The notes beneath the pieces were generated by a model. It saw only the letters and a program-made list of their open reading frames with translations. It did not search any database and was not told where the DNA came from. A DNA stretch of 22,704 nt from DASUSH01 sp036375215 (lineage in GTDB: Bacteria > Actinomycetota > Thermoleophilia > Solirubrobacterales > 70-9), in assembly GCA_036375215.1 (NCBI GenBank), contig DASUSH010000002.1, positions 1 through 22,704 of the forward strand, read 5' to 3'. Positions 1 to 6,036 of this stretch are shown in pieces (within the stretch, counting starts at the first letter, position 1; the number at the start of each line of letters is the position of its first letter). A program made the position numbers and the translations under genes.

Positions 1-694
1 GGTCGGCCTCGAGCCCGGGCTCGAGGCGAATGTCACCGGCTACACGGCCGGTTCCGAGGACTTCAACGAGTTGATGGAGTCCCGCGTGCCGGTCGTGTTC
101 GCGTTCGTGCTCGGGCTCGCCTTCCTGCTGTTGCTCGTCACCTTCCGCTCGATCGTGATCCCGCTCAAGGCGATCCTGCTCAACCTGCTGTCGGTCGCGG
201 CCGCCTACGGGGTCGTGGTCTGGATCTTCCAGGAGGGCCACCTCGAGTCGCTGCTCGGGTTCGAGGCGACGGGTGCGGTCGTCTCCTGGCTGCCGCTCTT
301 CCTGTTCGTCCTCCTGTTCGGCCTCTCGATGGACTACCACGTGTTCATCCTCAGCCGGGTCCGCGAGGCGTACGACCGGGGTCTCTCCACCGCGCAGGCC
401 GTCGACCTCGGCGTCAAGGCGACGGCCGGTGTCGTGACCGCTGCGGCAATCGTGATGATCGCCGTCTTCGCGATCTTCGCGACGCTCTCGTCCGTGGTCT
501 TCAAGCAGTTCGGGGTCGGCCTCGCGGTTGCCGTGCTGATCGACGCGACGATCATCCGCGGCGTCCTGTTGCCGGCAACGATGACGCTGCTGGGGGACTG
601 GAACTGGTACCTGCCGCGAGCGCTGGACTGGCTGCCGCGGATCGGGATCGGCGAGGACGCCGGGAGGCTCCGGCGGAGGGCGAGCGAGACGTGA
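1..694 (+). CDS. MMPL/RND family membrane transporter, C-terminal part (5' truncated)
   Basis: This gene enters from outside the window; the frame is open from base 2, so about the last 230 residues are visible. They read as the second membrane half of an MMPL-type RND protein: a short extracytoplasmic stretch, then about five hydrophobic helices. The family's helix motif GLSMDYHVFILSR is near the middle, and the usual ending is present (VDATIIR-like segment, PATMTLLGDWNWYLPR, short basic tail). Known MMPL proteins use proton motive force to export lipids, siderophores or hydrophobic compounds across the inner membrane. The substrate cannot be told from this part. The stop codon overlaps the next gene's GTG start (GTGA), so the two are translationally coupled. 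An internal TTG near base 71 is not the real start, because conserved coding continues upstream. Confidence 0.9.
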   Translation, partial: VGLEPGLEANVTGYTAGSEDFNELMESRVPVVFAFVLGLAFLLLLVTFRSIVIPLKAILLNLLSVAAAYGVVVWIFQEGHLESLLGFEATGAVVSWLPLFLFVLLFGLSMDYHVFILSRVREAYDRGLSTAQAVDLGVKATAGVVTAAAIVMIAVFAIFATLSSVVFKQFGVGLAVAVLIDATIIRGVLLPATMTLLGDWNWYLPRALDWLPRIGIGEDAGRLRRRASET

Positions 695-1638
695 GGGCGT
701 TCGCGTTGCTCGTCGCGACGGCCCTCCTGGCGCTCACCGTCGGCGCCTGCGGCGACGAGGAATCCGGCGGGGCTTCGACGGCGGCCCGGATCGAAACGGA
801 CCCCGACAACCGAGACGTCGAGATCACCGTCGGCTCGAAGAACTTCACCGAGCAGTACATCCTCGGAGAGATCTACGCCCAGGCGCTCGAGGCCGCCGGC
901 TACCACGTCGAGACCCGTCTCGACGTCGGCTCGGAGAGGGAGGCCCTGCGGGCACTGAAGCGCGGGGAGGTCGACGCCTATCCGGAGTACGCATCGACCG
1001 CACTGACCTCGTTCTTCGAAGTGCCGGCAGAGGAGGTCCCGGCCGACGGCGCGCAGGCGTATGAGGAGACCCGCGACGACTTCGAGCGGATCGGGCTGGT
1101 GGCCTTCCCGCCGACGCCGTTCTCGAGCGCGAACGCGCTTGGGCTGCTGACCGAGACCGCCGACCGGCTCGATGTCACGGAGACGTCCGACCTCGAGGGC
1201 CGCGCGGACGATCTCACCCTCTATGGCTCACCGGAATGCCCGAGGCGAAGGGATTGCCTGATCGGGCTCGAACGCGACTATGGCCTCGAGTTCGAGCGCT
1301 TCCAGCCGGTCGAGATCGGCAGGCGCTACGACGTGCTCGCGAGCGGAGAGGCGGACCTCTCGATCCTCTTCACGACGGACGCCCAGCTCTTCGTCTCCGA
1401 CGAGTTCGTGATCCTCGAGGACGACCGTGAGGTCCTGCCCGCGGGCAATGTCCTCTTCGTCGCCCGCGAGCAGATCGCCGAGGAGGCGGGTCCCGACTTC
1501 GCCGAGACGATCGAAAGCGTTCAGGAGAACCTGACGCTCGAGGTGATGCAGGAGCTCAACGCACGTGTCGACATCGACCGCGAATCGCCGCGCGACGCAG
1601 CGGCGCAGTACCTGAAGGAGTTCGGATACGTACGATGA
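691..1638 (+). CDS. Osmoprotectant (glycine betaine/choline-type) ABC substrate-binding lipoprotein
   Basis: A 315-residue extracytoplasmic solute-binding protein of the OpuAC/ProX/OsmX family. Residues 1-20 form a lipoprotein signal ending in the lipobox VGAC, with Cys20 as the lipidation site. The mature protein opens with the family signature VGSKNFTEQYILGE at 47-60. Further family landmarks are DAYPEYAST and a C-terminal lobe ending in a short helix. Family members deliver quaternary amines to an ABC importer. No permease or ATPase gene of that importer lies beside it, so it may serve a transporter encoded elsewhere or have another role with the upstream MMPL protein. The GTG start at 691 is chosen because it gives a complete signal peptide and overlaps the upstream stop in a GTGA junction. 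The ligand is not determinable from sequence alone. Confidence 0.88.
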   Translation: MRAFALLVATALLALTVGACGDEESGGASTAARIETDPDNRDVEITVGSKNFTEQYILGEIYAQALEAAGYHVETRLDVGSEREALRALKRGEVDAYPEYASTALTSFFEVPAEEVPADGAQAYEETRDDFERIGLVAFPPTPFSSANALGLLTETADRLDVTETSDLEGRADDLTLYGSPECPRRRDCLIGLERDYGLEFERFQPVEIGRRYDVLASGEADLSILFTTDAQLFVSDEFVILEDDREVLPAGNVLFVAREQIAEEAGPDFAETIESVQENLTLEVMQELNARVDIDRESPRDAAAQYLKEFGYVR

Positions 1639-1679
1639 TGCGCGCTCATCGCCTCCGACGCGTACCGGGGCGAGACGAG

Positions 1680-1752
1680 TGGGCCGTGAAGGGCTCGAAC
1701 CTTCGACCTTGAGATTAAGAGTCTCCTGCTCTACCAACTGAGCTAACGGCCC
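1680..1752 (-). tRNA. tRNA-Lys(CTT)
   Basis: Read on the minus strand, the sequence folds as a full cloverleaf. It has a perfect 7-bp acceptor stem (GGGCCGT/ACGGCCC), D arm GCTC-AGTTGGTA-GAGC, anticodon loop CTCTTAA with anticodon CTT (codon AAG, lysine), variable loop AGGTC, and T arm GAAGG-TTCGAGC-CCTTC. The discriminator base is A and the 3' CCA is not encoded. The anticodon stem has one oddity: its outermost pair (27-43) is a G-A mismatch. The gene stands alone between a convergent lipoprotein gene and the TPR-like gene. Confidence 0.96.
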
Positions 1753-1810
1753 TGGTGCCCGAAATGGTAGCCGCCGTCCGCGCGTGCCGAGACCCGGAAC
1801 GGGGCCTCGA

Positions 1811-2635
1811 TCAGGGGGCGGGCGTGGTGCTGCCGGGCAGGCCCGCGCCGGTGCCGCCGGGGAGGGCGCCGCCGCCGATTCCCTGCTCGAGCGGGTTGGT
1901 GAAGGCCTCCTCCCCGCCGCCCTTCTCGGCCTGCTTCTTGATCTCCTCGGCGAGCTTCACGGCGGACTTCTCGGCCGCCGCGAGGTCCTTGGCGAGCTGC
2001 TTGCGCTGGGAGCTGTCGGCCTCGTCGAGGGCCTTCTGGGTCGCCTCGTCGCCGAGCTTCGTGTCGCCGGCGAAGTAGGCGTACTGGGCGACCGTGGCCC
2101 ACGGGCCGACGCCGGGGGTGTCCTCGGCGGAGATCTCGGCCGGGACGACCGCGTCCTCGGCGATCGTCGAGACCTCGGTCGGCTCGGCGAACTGGAGGAG
2201 GATCCCGTAGGCCTGGTTGGCGATCGCGGCGGTCGAGCCGTCGGGCTTCTTCGCGACCTTCAGGTAGTCCTGCCAGGCGCTCGCCGCCTCGTTGTACTCC
2301 TGCTCCGACTCCGTGGTCATCGAGATCTGGCCGGTGGCCTCGTCGACCTCCACGGCGTCGTTGCCCGCCTGGTAGTGGAGCTGCACCAGGTCGGAGAGCG
2401 CCTGCTCGTCCTTGGGGTCGGCGGCGACCTTCTGCTCGGCCTCGTCGATCTGGTCCTCGAAGGCCGGGTTCCCGCTCGAGTTGTCGTCCGAGCCGAGGCC
2501 GAACGCGTCGAAGAGCCCGCCGGCCGCATCGGAGCCGATGCCGAAGCCGACGAAGCTGACGGCGAACAGCACCGCCAGCGCCGCGTAGACCACCTGGACC
2601 ACGCGCTTTCGCTTGCCGCTGAGATCGAAGAGCAT
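1811..2635 (-). CDS. Membrane-anchored TPR-like protein of unknown function
   Basis: A 274-residue protein with a short basic N-terminus (GKRKR), one membrane helix at about residues 12-34, and a mostly helical, acidic extracytoplasmic region. Two stretches look like degenerate tetratricopeptide repeats (about 64-130 and 180-250), the second running into a lysine/alanine-rich coiled segment. The C-terminus is a low-complexity Gly/Pro tail. The N-terminal anchor (LF-DLSGKRKRVVQVV...FVGFGIGS) recalls the anchors of PpiD/SurA-like periplasmic chaperones, but no peptidyl-prolyl isomerase domain follows. It lies just downstream of tatC in the same direction (34-nt gap), so a role in envelope protein handling is possible. 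The ATG at 2633-2635 places the basic residues directly before the helix. No specific function can be assigned. Confidence 0.75.
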   Translation of the reverse strand: MLFDLSGKRKRVVQVVYAALAVLFAVSFVGFGIGSDAAGGLFDAFGLGSDDNSSGNPAFEDQIDEAEQKVAADPKDEQALSDLVQLHYQAGNDAVEVDEATGQISMTTESEQEYNEAASAWQDYLKVAKKPDGSTAAIANQAYGILLQFAEPTEVSTIAEDAVVPAEISAEDTPGVGPWATVAQYAYFAGDTKLGDEATQKALDEADSSQRKQLAKDLAAAEKSAVKLAEEIKKQAEKGGGEEAFTNPLEQGIGGGALPGGTGAGLPGSTTPAP

Positions 2636-2669
2636 CGCCGAAAAGGCTAGTGCCGAGTCATGGGCTCTG

Positions 2670-3446
2670 CTAGCCCGACTCGCCGGCCGCCGGCTCGGCC
2701 GCGGCGAGGTCGCGCCCGGCGGGCTCGCCGAAGCGGCGGGCGAGGAGGATGCTCGCCTCGTAGAGCAAGATCAGCGGGAACATGATCAGGAGCATCGAGA
2801 CCGGGTCGCCTCCGGGGAGCGCCGCGGCGACGATCGAGATCCCGAGGATCACGTAGCGGCGGTTCTTGGCGAGCTGGTCGGGGGTGACGACCCCGAGCCG
2901 CGTGATCGCGAGCACCCCGAGCGGGATCTGGAAGAGGATCCCGAGCGAGAGGCAGAGCACGCCGATGAAGCGGTAGTAGTCCTTCGCGCGGACCTCGATG
3001 TTGAAGTCGGAGGCGTTGAAGTTGAGCAGGAACGTGATCGCCGCGGGCAGCACCACGAAGTACGAGAAGGCGACACCGGCGAGGAAGAGCACGGGCGCCG
3101 CGATCAGGAAGGGCAGGACGACCTTCTTCTCCGAAGCGGAGAACGCCGGCAGGACGAAGGCGTAGGCCTGGTAGAGGATCACCGGCAGCGCGATCACGAA
3201 GGCGCCGTAGGCCGAGACCTCAACCGTGGTGAAGAAGGGCTCGGTGACTCCCAGCGTGATCGGCTCGGGCGTGTTCTGGGGCAGCGCCGCGTTGAAGATC
3301 TCGAGCATCAGCGCGTCCTGCCAGAAGCAGAGCGCGAACGCGACCCCGAACGCGGCGAGCGAGATGATGATTCGCGTCCGCAGCTCGTCGAGATGCTCGA
3401 CGAGCGTCAGACGGTCATCGAAATTGACCGCCCGCGCTCTGGCCAC
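2670..3446 (-). CDS. tatC: Sec-independent protein translocase subunit TatC
   Basis: A 258-residue polytopic membrane protein with the expected six helices. TatC is the receptor of the twin-arginine pathway: it recognises the RR signal peptide and recruits TatA to export folded proteins. Diagnostic features are the cytoplasmic N-terminal motif LVEHLDELRTRI before the first helix, the periplasmic TEPFFTTVEVSAYG segment, the YQAYAFVLPAFSASEKK loop, and a conserved hydrophobic C-terminal half ending in an acidic/Ala-rich tail. The length is normal. The start is GTG, 4 nt after the tatA stop, so the pair is co-transcribed. A likely client in this window is the Rieske protein, whose N-terminus has an MTRRTVF sequence. 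No tatB gene is seen in the window. Confidence 0.96.
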   Translation of the reverse strand: MARARAVNFDDRLTLVEHLDELRTRIIISLAAFGVAFALCFWQDALMLEIFNAALPQNTPEPITLGVTEPFFTTVEVSAYGAFVIALPVILYQAYAFVLPAFSASEKKVVLPFLIAAPVLFLAGVAFSYFVVLPAAITFLLNFNASDFNIEVRAKDYYRFIGVLCLSLGILFQIPLGVLAITRLGVVTPDQLAKNRRYVILGISIVAAALPGGDPVSMLLIMFPLILLYEASILLARRFGEPAGRDLAAAEPAAGESG

Positions 3447-3450
3447 GGGA

Positions 3451-3678
3451 CTACGCCTTGTTCTCGGTGACGACCTCGCTGTCGACCTTCTCGGTCGGCG
3501 AGGCCTTCTCGATGCGCGGCTTCTCTTCGTCCTCGTCCTTGTGGTTGCCGGTGATCGAGTCCTTGAACTCGCGCATGCCGGTACCCAGGGACTTGCCCAG
3601 CTCGGGCAGCCGCTTCGGGCCGAAGACGATCAGGGCGATGACCAGAACTATCGCTATCTGCCAAAGGCTGAAATCCAT
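3451..3678 (-). CDS. tatA: Twin-arginine translocase subunit TatA/E
   Basis: A 75-residue protein with one N-terminal membrane helix (about 4-20), the FGPKRLPELGKSLG hinge, an amphipathic helix to about residue 45, and a charged, disordered C-terminus. This is the standard TatA layout; TatA oligomerises to form the export path of the Tat system. The ATG at 3676-3678 puts the start directly before the hydrophobic helix. The gene directly precedes tatC with a 4-nt gap. A weak minus-strand TACCAT hexamer at 3692-3687 would start transcription about 2 nt before the ATG, so the mRNA may be almost leaderless; this is inference. The short acidic tail fits TatA better than TatB. Confidence 0.95.
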   Translation of the reverse strand: MDFSLWQIAIVLVIALIVFGPKRLPELGKSLGTGMREFKDSITGNHKDEDEEKPRIEKASPTEKVDSEVVTENKA

Positions 3679-3731
3679 CGTGAATCATGGTAACGGCGCC
3701 CGCTCACGGGCGGATCAGTCCGCGTGAATAT

Positions 3732-3755
3732 GCGAGGCGCCGCCCGGGCGCTCGC
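3732..3755 (-). terminator. Possible terminator hairpin after dcd
   Basis: Just downstream of the dcd stop the minus strand can fold into a 9-bp GC-rich stem with one bulge (GCGAG-CGCC/GGCG-CTCGC arms), followed by ATATTC. A second hairpin (GCCCG, 4-nt loop, CGGGC) follows at 3698-3711. There is no real T tract, so intrinsic termination is only a possibility. The stems may simply reflect high GC content. Confidence 0.35.
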
Positions 3756-3760
3756 GAGGC

Positions 3761-4342
3761 TCAGCCGGGGATTCGGTGGCGCTCGAAGTTCTTGTAATAC
3801 ATCGAGGCCGTCGGCTCGGCCTGGCCCTGGTACTTCGAGCCCGCCTCGGCGGTGCCGTAGGGGCGCTCGACCGGTTCGTCCATGCGCATGAAGGACATCT
3901 GCCCGATCGGCATGCCGTAGTAGATCGTGATCGGGAGGTTGGCCACGTTCGAGAGCTCGAGCGTGAGGTTGCCCTCGAAGCCCGCGTCGACGAAGCCGGC
4001 GGTCGAGTGGATCAGGAGCCCGAGCCGGCCGAGGCTCGACTTCCCCTCGAGCCGGGCGACGACGTCGGACGGCAGGCTGACCCGCTCGAGGGTCTGGCCG
4101 AGGACGAACTCGCCGGGATGGAGGATGAAGGGCCGGTCGCCCTCGACGGTGACGAGCTCGGTCAGGTCCTCCATCGGCTCGCGCACGTCGATGTAGGCGT
4201 GCCGCGAGTTGTGGAACACCCGGAAGCGGTTGTCGACGCGGACGTCGACGCTCGACGGCTGGATCATGGCCTCGTCGAAGGGGTCGAAGACGATTCGCCC
4301 CGCCGCGATCTCGGCCCTGATCGTTCCGTCTGAGAGCACCAT
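3761..4342 (-). CDS. dcd: dCTP deaminase, probably dUMP-forming (bifunctional DCD-DUT type)
   Basis: A 193-residue nucleotide-metabolism enzyme of the dUTPase/dCTP deaminase superfamily. Conserved blocks are IQPSSVDVRVDN near 28-39, HPGEFVLGQTLE, GKSSLGRLGLLIHSTAGF and LTLELSNVANLP, which contains the catalytic glutamate, followed by GSKYQGQ near the C-terminus. The HSTAGFVDAGF...LTLELSNVANLPI block resembles the mycobacterial and methanogen enzymes that convert dCTP to dUMP, with loss of ammonia and pyrophosphate, more than the E. coli enzyme, which makes dUTP. The bifunctional assignment is inferred from that resemblance. Length is normal. The ATG at 4340-4342 has a TAGACT hexamer ending 6 nt upstream, so transcription may begin on the A of the start codon. 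The gene diverges from the zinc-ribbon gene. Confidence 0.95.
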   Translation of the reverse strand: MVLSDGTIRAEIAAGRIVFDPFDEAMIQPSSVDVRVDNRFRVFHNSRHAYIDVREPMEDLTELVTVEGDRPFILHPGEFVLGQTLERVSLPSDVVARLEGKSSLGRLGLLIHSTAGFVDAGFEGNLTLELSNVANLPITIYYGMPIGQMSFMRMDEPVERPYGTAEAGSKYQGQAEPTASMYYKNFERHRIPG

Positions 4343-4348
4343 GCGCGC

Positions 4349-4354
4349 AGTCTA
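4349..4354 (-). promoter_or_regulatory. Predicted -10 hexamer for leaderless dcd mRNA
   Basis: The minus strand reads TAGACT with its last base 7 nt before the A of the dcd ATG at 4342. That is the spacing that puts +1 on the start codon. No convincing -35 box is seen, and no Shine-Dalgarno sequence precedes the ATG. This is a prediction from position and hexamer only. Confidence 0.45.
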
Positions 4355-4421
4355 GGCGCCCGCAAGGCGGCTCTGGGCCCAGGTTTGCGGCAGTTCCGCG
4401 CAAAGTCTGCGGGAAAACCCT

Positions 4422-4449
4422 TAAAGCCGAGCGGCTCAGTTCCCGATAC
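4422..4449 (+). promoter_or_regulatory. Sigma-28 (FliA/WhiG)-like promoter candidate
   Basis: TAAA at 4422-4425 is followed after 16 nt by CCCGATAC at 4442-4449. The sigma-28 consensus is TAAA-N15-GCCGATAA, so both boxes fit well and the spacer is one base longer than usual. A small palindrome (GAGC-G-GCTC) lies in the spacer. Transcription would start near 4456, about 5 nt before the ATG at 4461. Confidence 0.4.
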
Positions 4450-4460
4450 TTGGAAGAAGG

Positions 4461-4883
4461 ATGGATCGCAAGGGAGAGAGAGGCTCCGCAGTCCAGAGGG
4501 TCGTGCTCCCAGGCGGCCACGTGATCGAGATGTCGCCGCACGCTGACGCGACACGGGAGAGCGGCGAGAAGTCCGATCGGGGGAGCGGCAAGCGCGAGCT
4601 GCACGTCTGCCCCGGGTGCTCTTCGGAGCTCGTCCACCCCACCGACTGGGAGCCCGCGGGCCGTGCCCGCTGGCGCGTCGAGCTGCGCTGCCCCGAGTGC
4701 GAGTGGTCCGGCTCGGAGGTCCACGACCAGAAGGTCATGGACGCGTTCGACGAGGTCCTCGACGAGGGGACCGAGGGCCTGCTCGACGATCTCTCCGAGC
4801 TCAGCCGGGCGATCATGGAAGAGGAGGTCGATCGCTTCATCGACGCCCTCAACCGCGATCTGATCGTCGCCGACGACTTCTAG
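4461..4883 (+). CDS. Small zinc-ribbon protein of unknown function
   Basis: A 140-residue acidic soluble protein. Residues about 45-80 carry two CxxC knuckles (CPGC and CPEC) about 25 residues apart, typical of a zinc ribbon. The C-terminal 55 residues form predicted acidic helices (LDEGTEGLLDDLSELSRAI). No enzyme motif is visible. Zinc ribbons of this kind bind nucleic acid or act as protein-interaction modules, so a regulatory or adaptor role is possible but unproven. The ATG at 4461 is preceded by a GGAAGAAGG purine run lying very close to it. If the sigma-28-like promoter is real, much of that run would not be transcribed, and a start at GTG 4521 or ATG 4530 is possible; either would keep both CxxC knuckles. 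The gene ends 13 nt before the convergent marR gene. Confidence 0.75.
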   Translation: MDRKGERGSAVQRVVLPGGHVIEMSPHADATRESGEKSDRGSGKRELHVCPGCSSELVHPTDWEPAGRARWRVELRCPECEWSGSEVHDQKVMDAFDEVLDEGTEGLLDDLSELSRAIMEEEVDRFIDALNRDLIVADDF

Positions 4884-4896
4884 CCCTCGGCGCGCC

Positions 4897-5391
4897 TCAG
4901 TCGTCCACCGCCTCCGCCTCCGCGCGGGCGGCGTCGCACGACTCGCCGATCGACTCCATCGCCGCCGCGATCTCACCGGCCTCGCCGCCGAACGCCGGCA
5001 GGAAGTCCTCGGCGATCCCGCGCGCGTAGACCGGCCACATCTTCTCCAGCATCTCGGCGCCCTCGTCGGTCAGCTCCAGGTGAAGGCTCCGCCTGTCCCC
5101 CGGGCAGGTGACCCGCCGGACCAGCCCCGCCGCCTCGATCCGGTCGAGCAGGCGGCTTAGCCCGCTGGTGGAGAGGAGGAGCTGCTCGGCGACGTCGACC
5201 TGCCGCAGGCGCGTCTGGGGCGCGTCGCGCAACACGGCCAGGACGTCGTACCAGGAGAGCGGCGGCAGGTCGGCCTCGACCAGGTCCTGGCTGATCCGCC
5301 GCAGCATCGTCGAGTGGGCGCGCAGGAAGGCGCGCCAGGCACGGAGCTGCTCCTCGCTGATCCTCGCCGCCGTCGGAGTCCGAGTCGCCAT
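4897..5391 (-). CDS. MarR-family transcriptional regulator
   Basis: A 164-residue dimeric winged-helix repressor. An N-terminal dimerisation helix (about 12-40) is followed by the winged helix-turn-helix at about 58-112. Its recognition region is VAEQLLLSTSGLSRLLDRIEAAGLV, quoted here in part, and its wing has the family motif CPGDRRS. The C-terminal helices complete the dimer interface. One cysteine sits in the wing (Cys96) and another lies near the C-terminus (ESCDAAR), possible thiol sensors of electrophiles or quinones as in some MarR proteins. That is inference. The gene diverges from the yceI/FMN-reductase pair across a 91-bp gap with two palindromes, the classic layout of an autoregulated repressor controlling its neighbour. 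The ATG at 5389-5391 lies exactly at +1 of a TACAAT hexamer, so the mRNA may be leaderless. Confidence 0.92.
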   Translation of the reverse strand: MATRTPTAARISEEQLRAWRAFLRAHSTMLRRISQDLVEADLPPLSWYDVLAVLRDAPQTRLRQVDVAEQLLLSTSGLSRLLDRIEAAGLVRRVTCPGDRRSLHLELTDEGAEMLEKMWPVYARGIAEDFLPAFGGEAGEIAAAMESIGESCDAARAEAEAVDD

Positions 5392-5397
5392 GACCCG

Positions 5398-5425
5398 ATT
5401 GTAACGAGGACTGTTGATTGAACAA
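5398..5425 (-). promoter_or_regulatory. marR promoter, predicted leaderless
   Basis: On the minus strand a -35-like TTGTTC (5425-5420) is separated by 16 nt from a -10 TACAAT (5403-5398). Counting on from the -10, +1 falls on the A of the marR ATG at 5391. The -35 box overlaps the palindrome at 5421-5433, so repressor bound there would block this promoter. Confidence 0.55.
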
Positions 5426-5441
5426 CTGTTGTTGCTACACT
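5414..5441 (+). promoter_or_regulatory. yceI-operon promoter
   Basis: TTGATT (5414-5419), a 16-nt spacer and TACACT (5436-5441) form a plausible housekeeping promoter, with +1 near 5448. The first palindrome fills the spacer and the second lies just after +1. A GAAAGGG ribosome-binding site at 5471-5477 precedes the yceI ATG at 5483. Confidence 0.5.
5421..5433. promoter_or_regulatory. MarR operator candidate 1 (palindrome AACAAC-T-GTTGTT)
   Basis: A perfect 6-1-6 inverted repeat in an AT-richer gap between divergent genes. It lies between the -35 and -10 of the yceI promoter and on the -35 of the marR promoter, so one bound dimer could repress both. Its length and symmetry suit a winged-helix dimer. 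Confidence 0.6.
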
Positions 5442-5450
5442 CTTGCTACT

Positions 5451-5461
5451 ACAACCGTTGT
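5451..5461. promoter_or_regulatory. MarR operator candidate 2 (palindrome ACAAC-C-GTTGT)
   Basis: A second perfect inverted repeat (5-1-5) with the same half-site core ACAAC/GTTGT. Its centre is 29 bp from the first, nearly three helical turns, so two dimers could bind on about the same face. It sits just after the predicted yceI transcription start. A further half-site-like ACTACAAC follows at 5463-5470. Confidence 0.55.
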
Positions 5462-5482
5462 CACTACAACGAAAGGGTTCAG

Positions 5483-6031
5483 ATGAGCACAGCAACAGCA
5501 GCCACGGAACGGGTGCCGGCCGGCACCTGGGCCGTCGACCATGCGCATTCGAGCGCCACGTTCGCCGTCCGGCACGCCGGGCTCTCGATCTTCCGCGGCT
5601 CCTTCAAGCGCCTCGACGCAACGCTCGAGGTCGGCGACGACGGCGCCGTGCTCACCGGGGCGGTGCCGGTCGAAAGCATCGACGTCGACGACTCAGACAT
5701 CCGCCCGCACCTGTTCTCGCCGGAGTTCTTCGACGCCGAGCGCAACCCCGAGGTCCGCTTCCGCTCGACCGACCTCGCGATCGCGGGCGACGAGATCCGG
5801 CTCAGCGGCGACCTCGAGCTGGCCGGCGCGACCCAGGCGGTAGTCGCCACCGGCACGGTCCGCGGGCCGATCGAGGTCCCCGGAGTGGGTGAGAAGGTCG
5901 CGCTCTCGCTCGAGGCGACGATCGACCGGACCGAGTTCGGGATGGACTGGCAGATGGAGCTGCCCGACGGCAGCCCGGCCCTCGCCAACGACGTCTCGCT
6001 GGCGGTCGAGCTCGAGCTGAACAAGGAGTGA
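5483..6031 (+). CDS. YceI-family lipocalin-like polyisoprenoid-binding protein
   Basis: A 182-residue protein of the YceI family, a lipocalin-like barrel that in characterised members holds polyisoprenoid or quinone-like lipids. Family blocks are GTWAVDHAHSSATFAVRHAGLS near the start (quoted in part), the F-RGSFKRLDATLEV strand, SIDVDDSDIRPHLFSPEFFDAERNPE in the middle (in part), and a closing TEFGMDWQMELP...LANDVSLAVELEL. There is no signal peptide, so this copy is probably cytoplasmic. The ATG at 5483 is chosen because a GAAAGGG site lies 5 nt upstream and the region before it is promoter and operator. Its partner gene encodes an FMN reductase, and quinone synthesis genes lie next door. A link to quinone or isoprenoid stress is inferred. 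Confidence 0.93.
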   Translation: MSTATAATERVPAGTWAVDHAHSSATFAVRHAGLSIFRGSFKRLDATLEVGDDGAVLTGAVPVESIDVDDSDIRPHLFSPEFFDAERNPEVRFRSTDLAIAGDEIRLSGDLELAGATQAVVATGTVRGPIEVPGVGEKVALSLEATIDRTEFGMDWQMELPDGSPALANDVSLAVELELNKE

Positions 6032-6036
6032 CCCCG

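Noticed and set aside
1228..1737. Minus-strand frame running through the tRNA-Lys gene into the lipoprotein gene
   Set aside because: It is antisense to a clear lipoprotein gene and would use tRNA sequence as its N-terminus.
1784..3470. Plus-strand open frames opposite the TPR-like gene and tatC
   Set aside because: They are repetitive Arg/Glu/Asp/Gly or Leu/Gly-rich sequences without motifs and mirror the codons of the real minus-strand genes.
3698..3711. GCCCG-CGGGC hairpin before tatA as a terminator
   Set aside because: The stem is short, has no T tract, and could equally be chance in GC-rich sequence.
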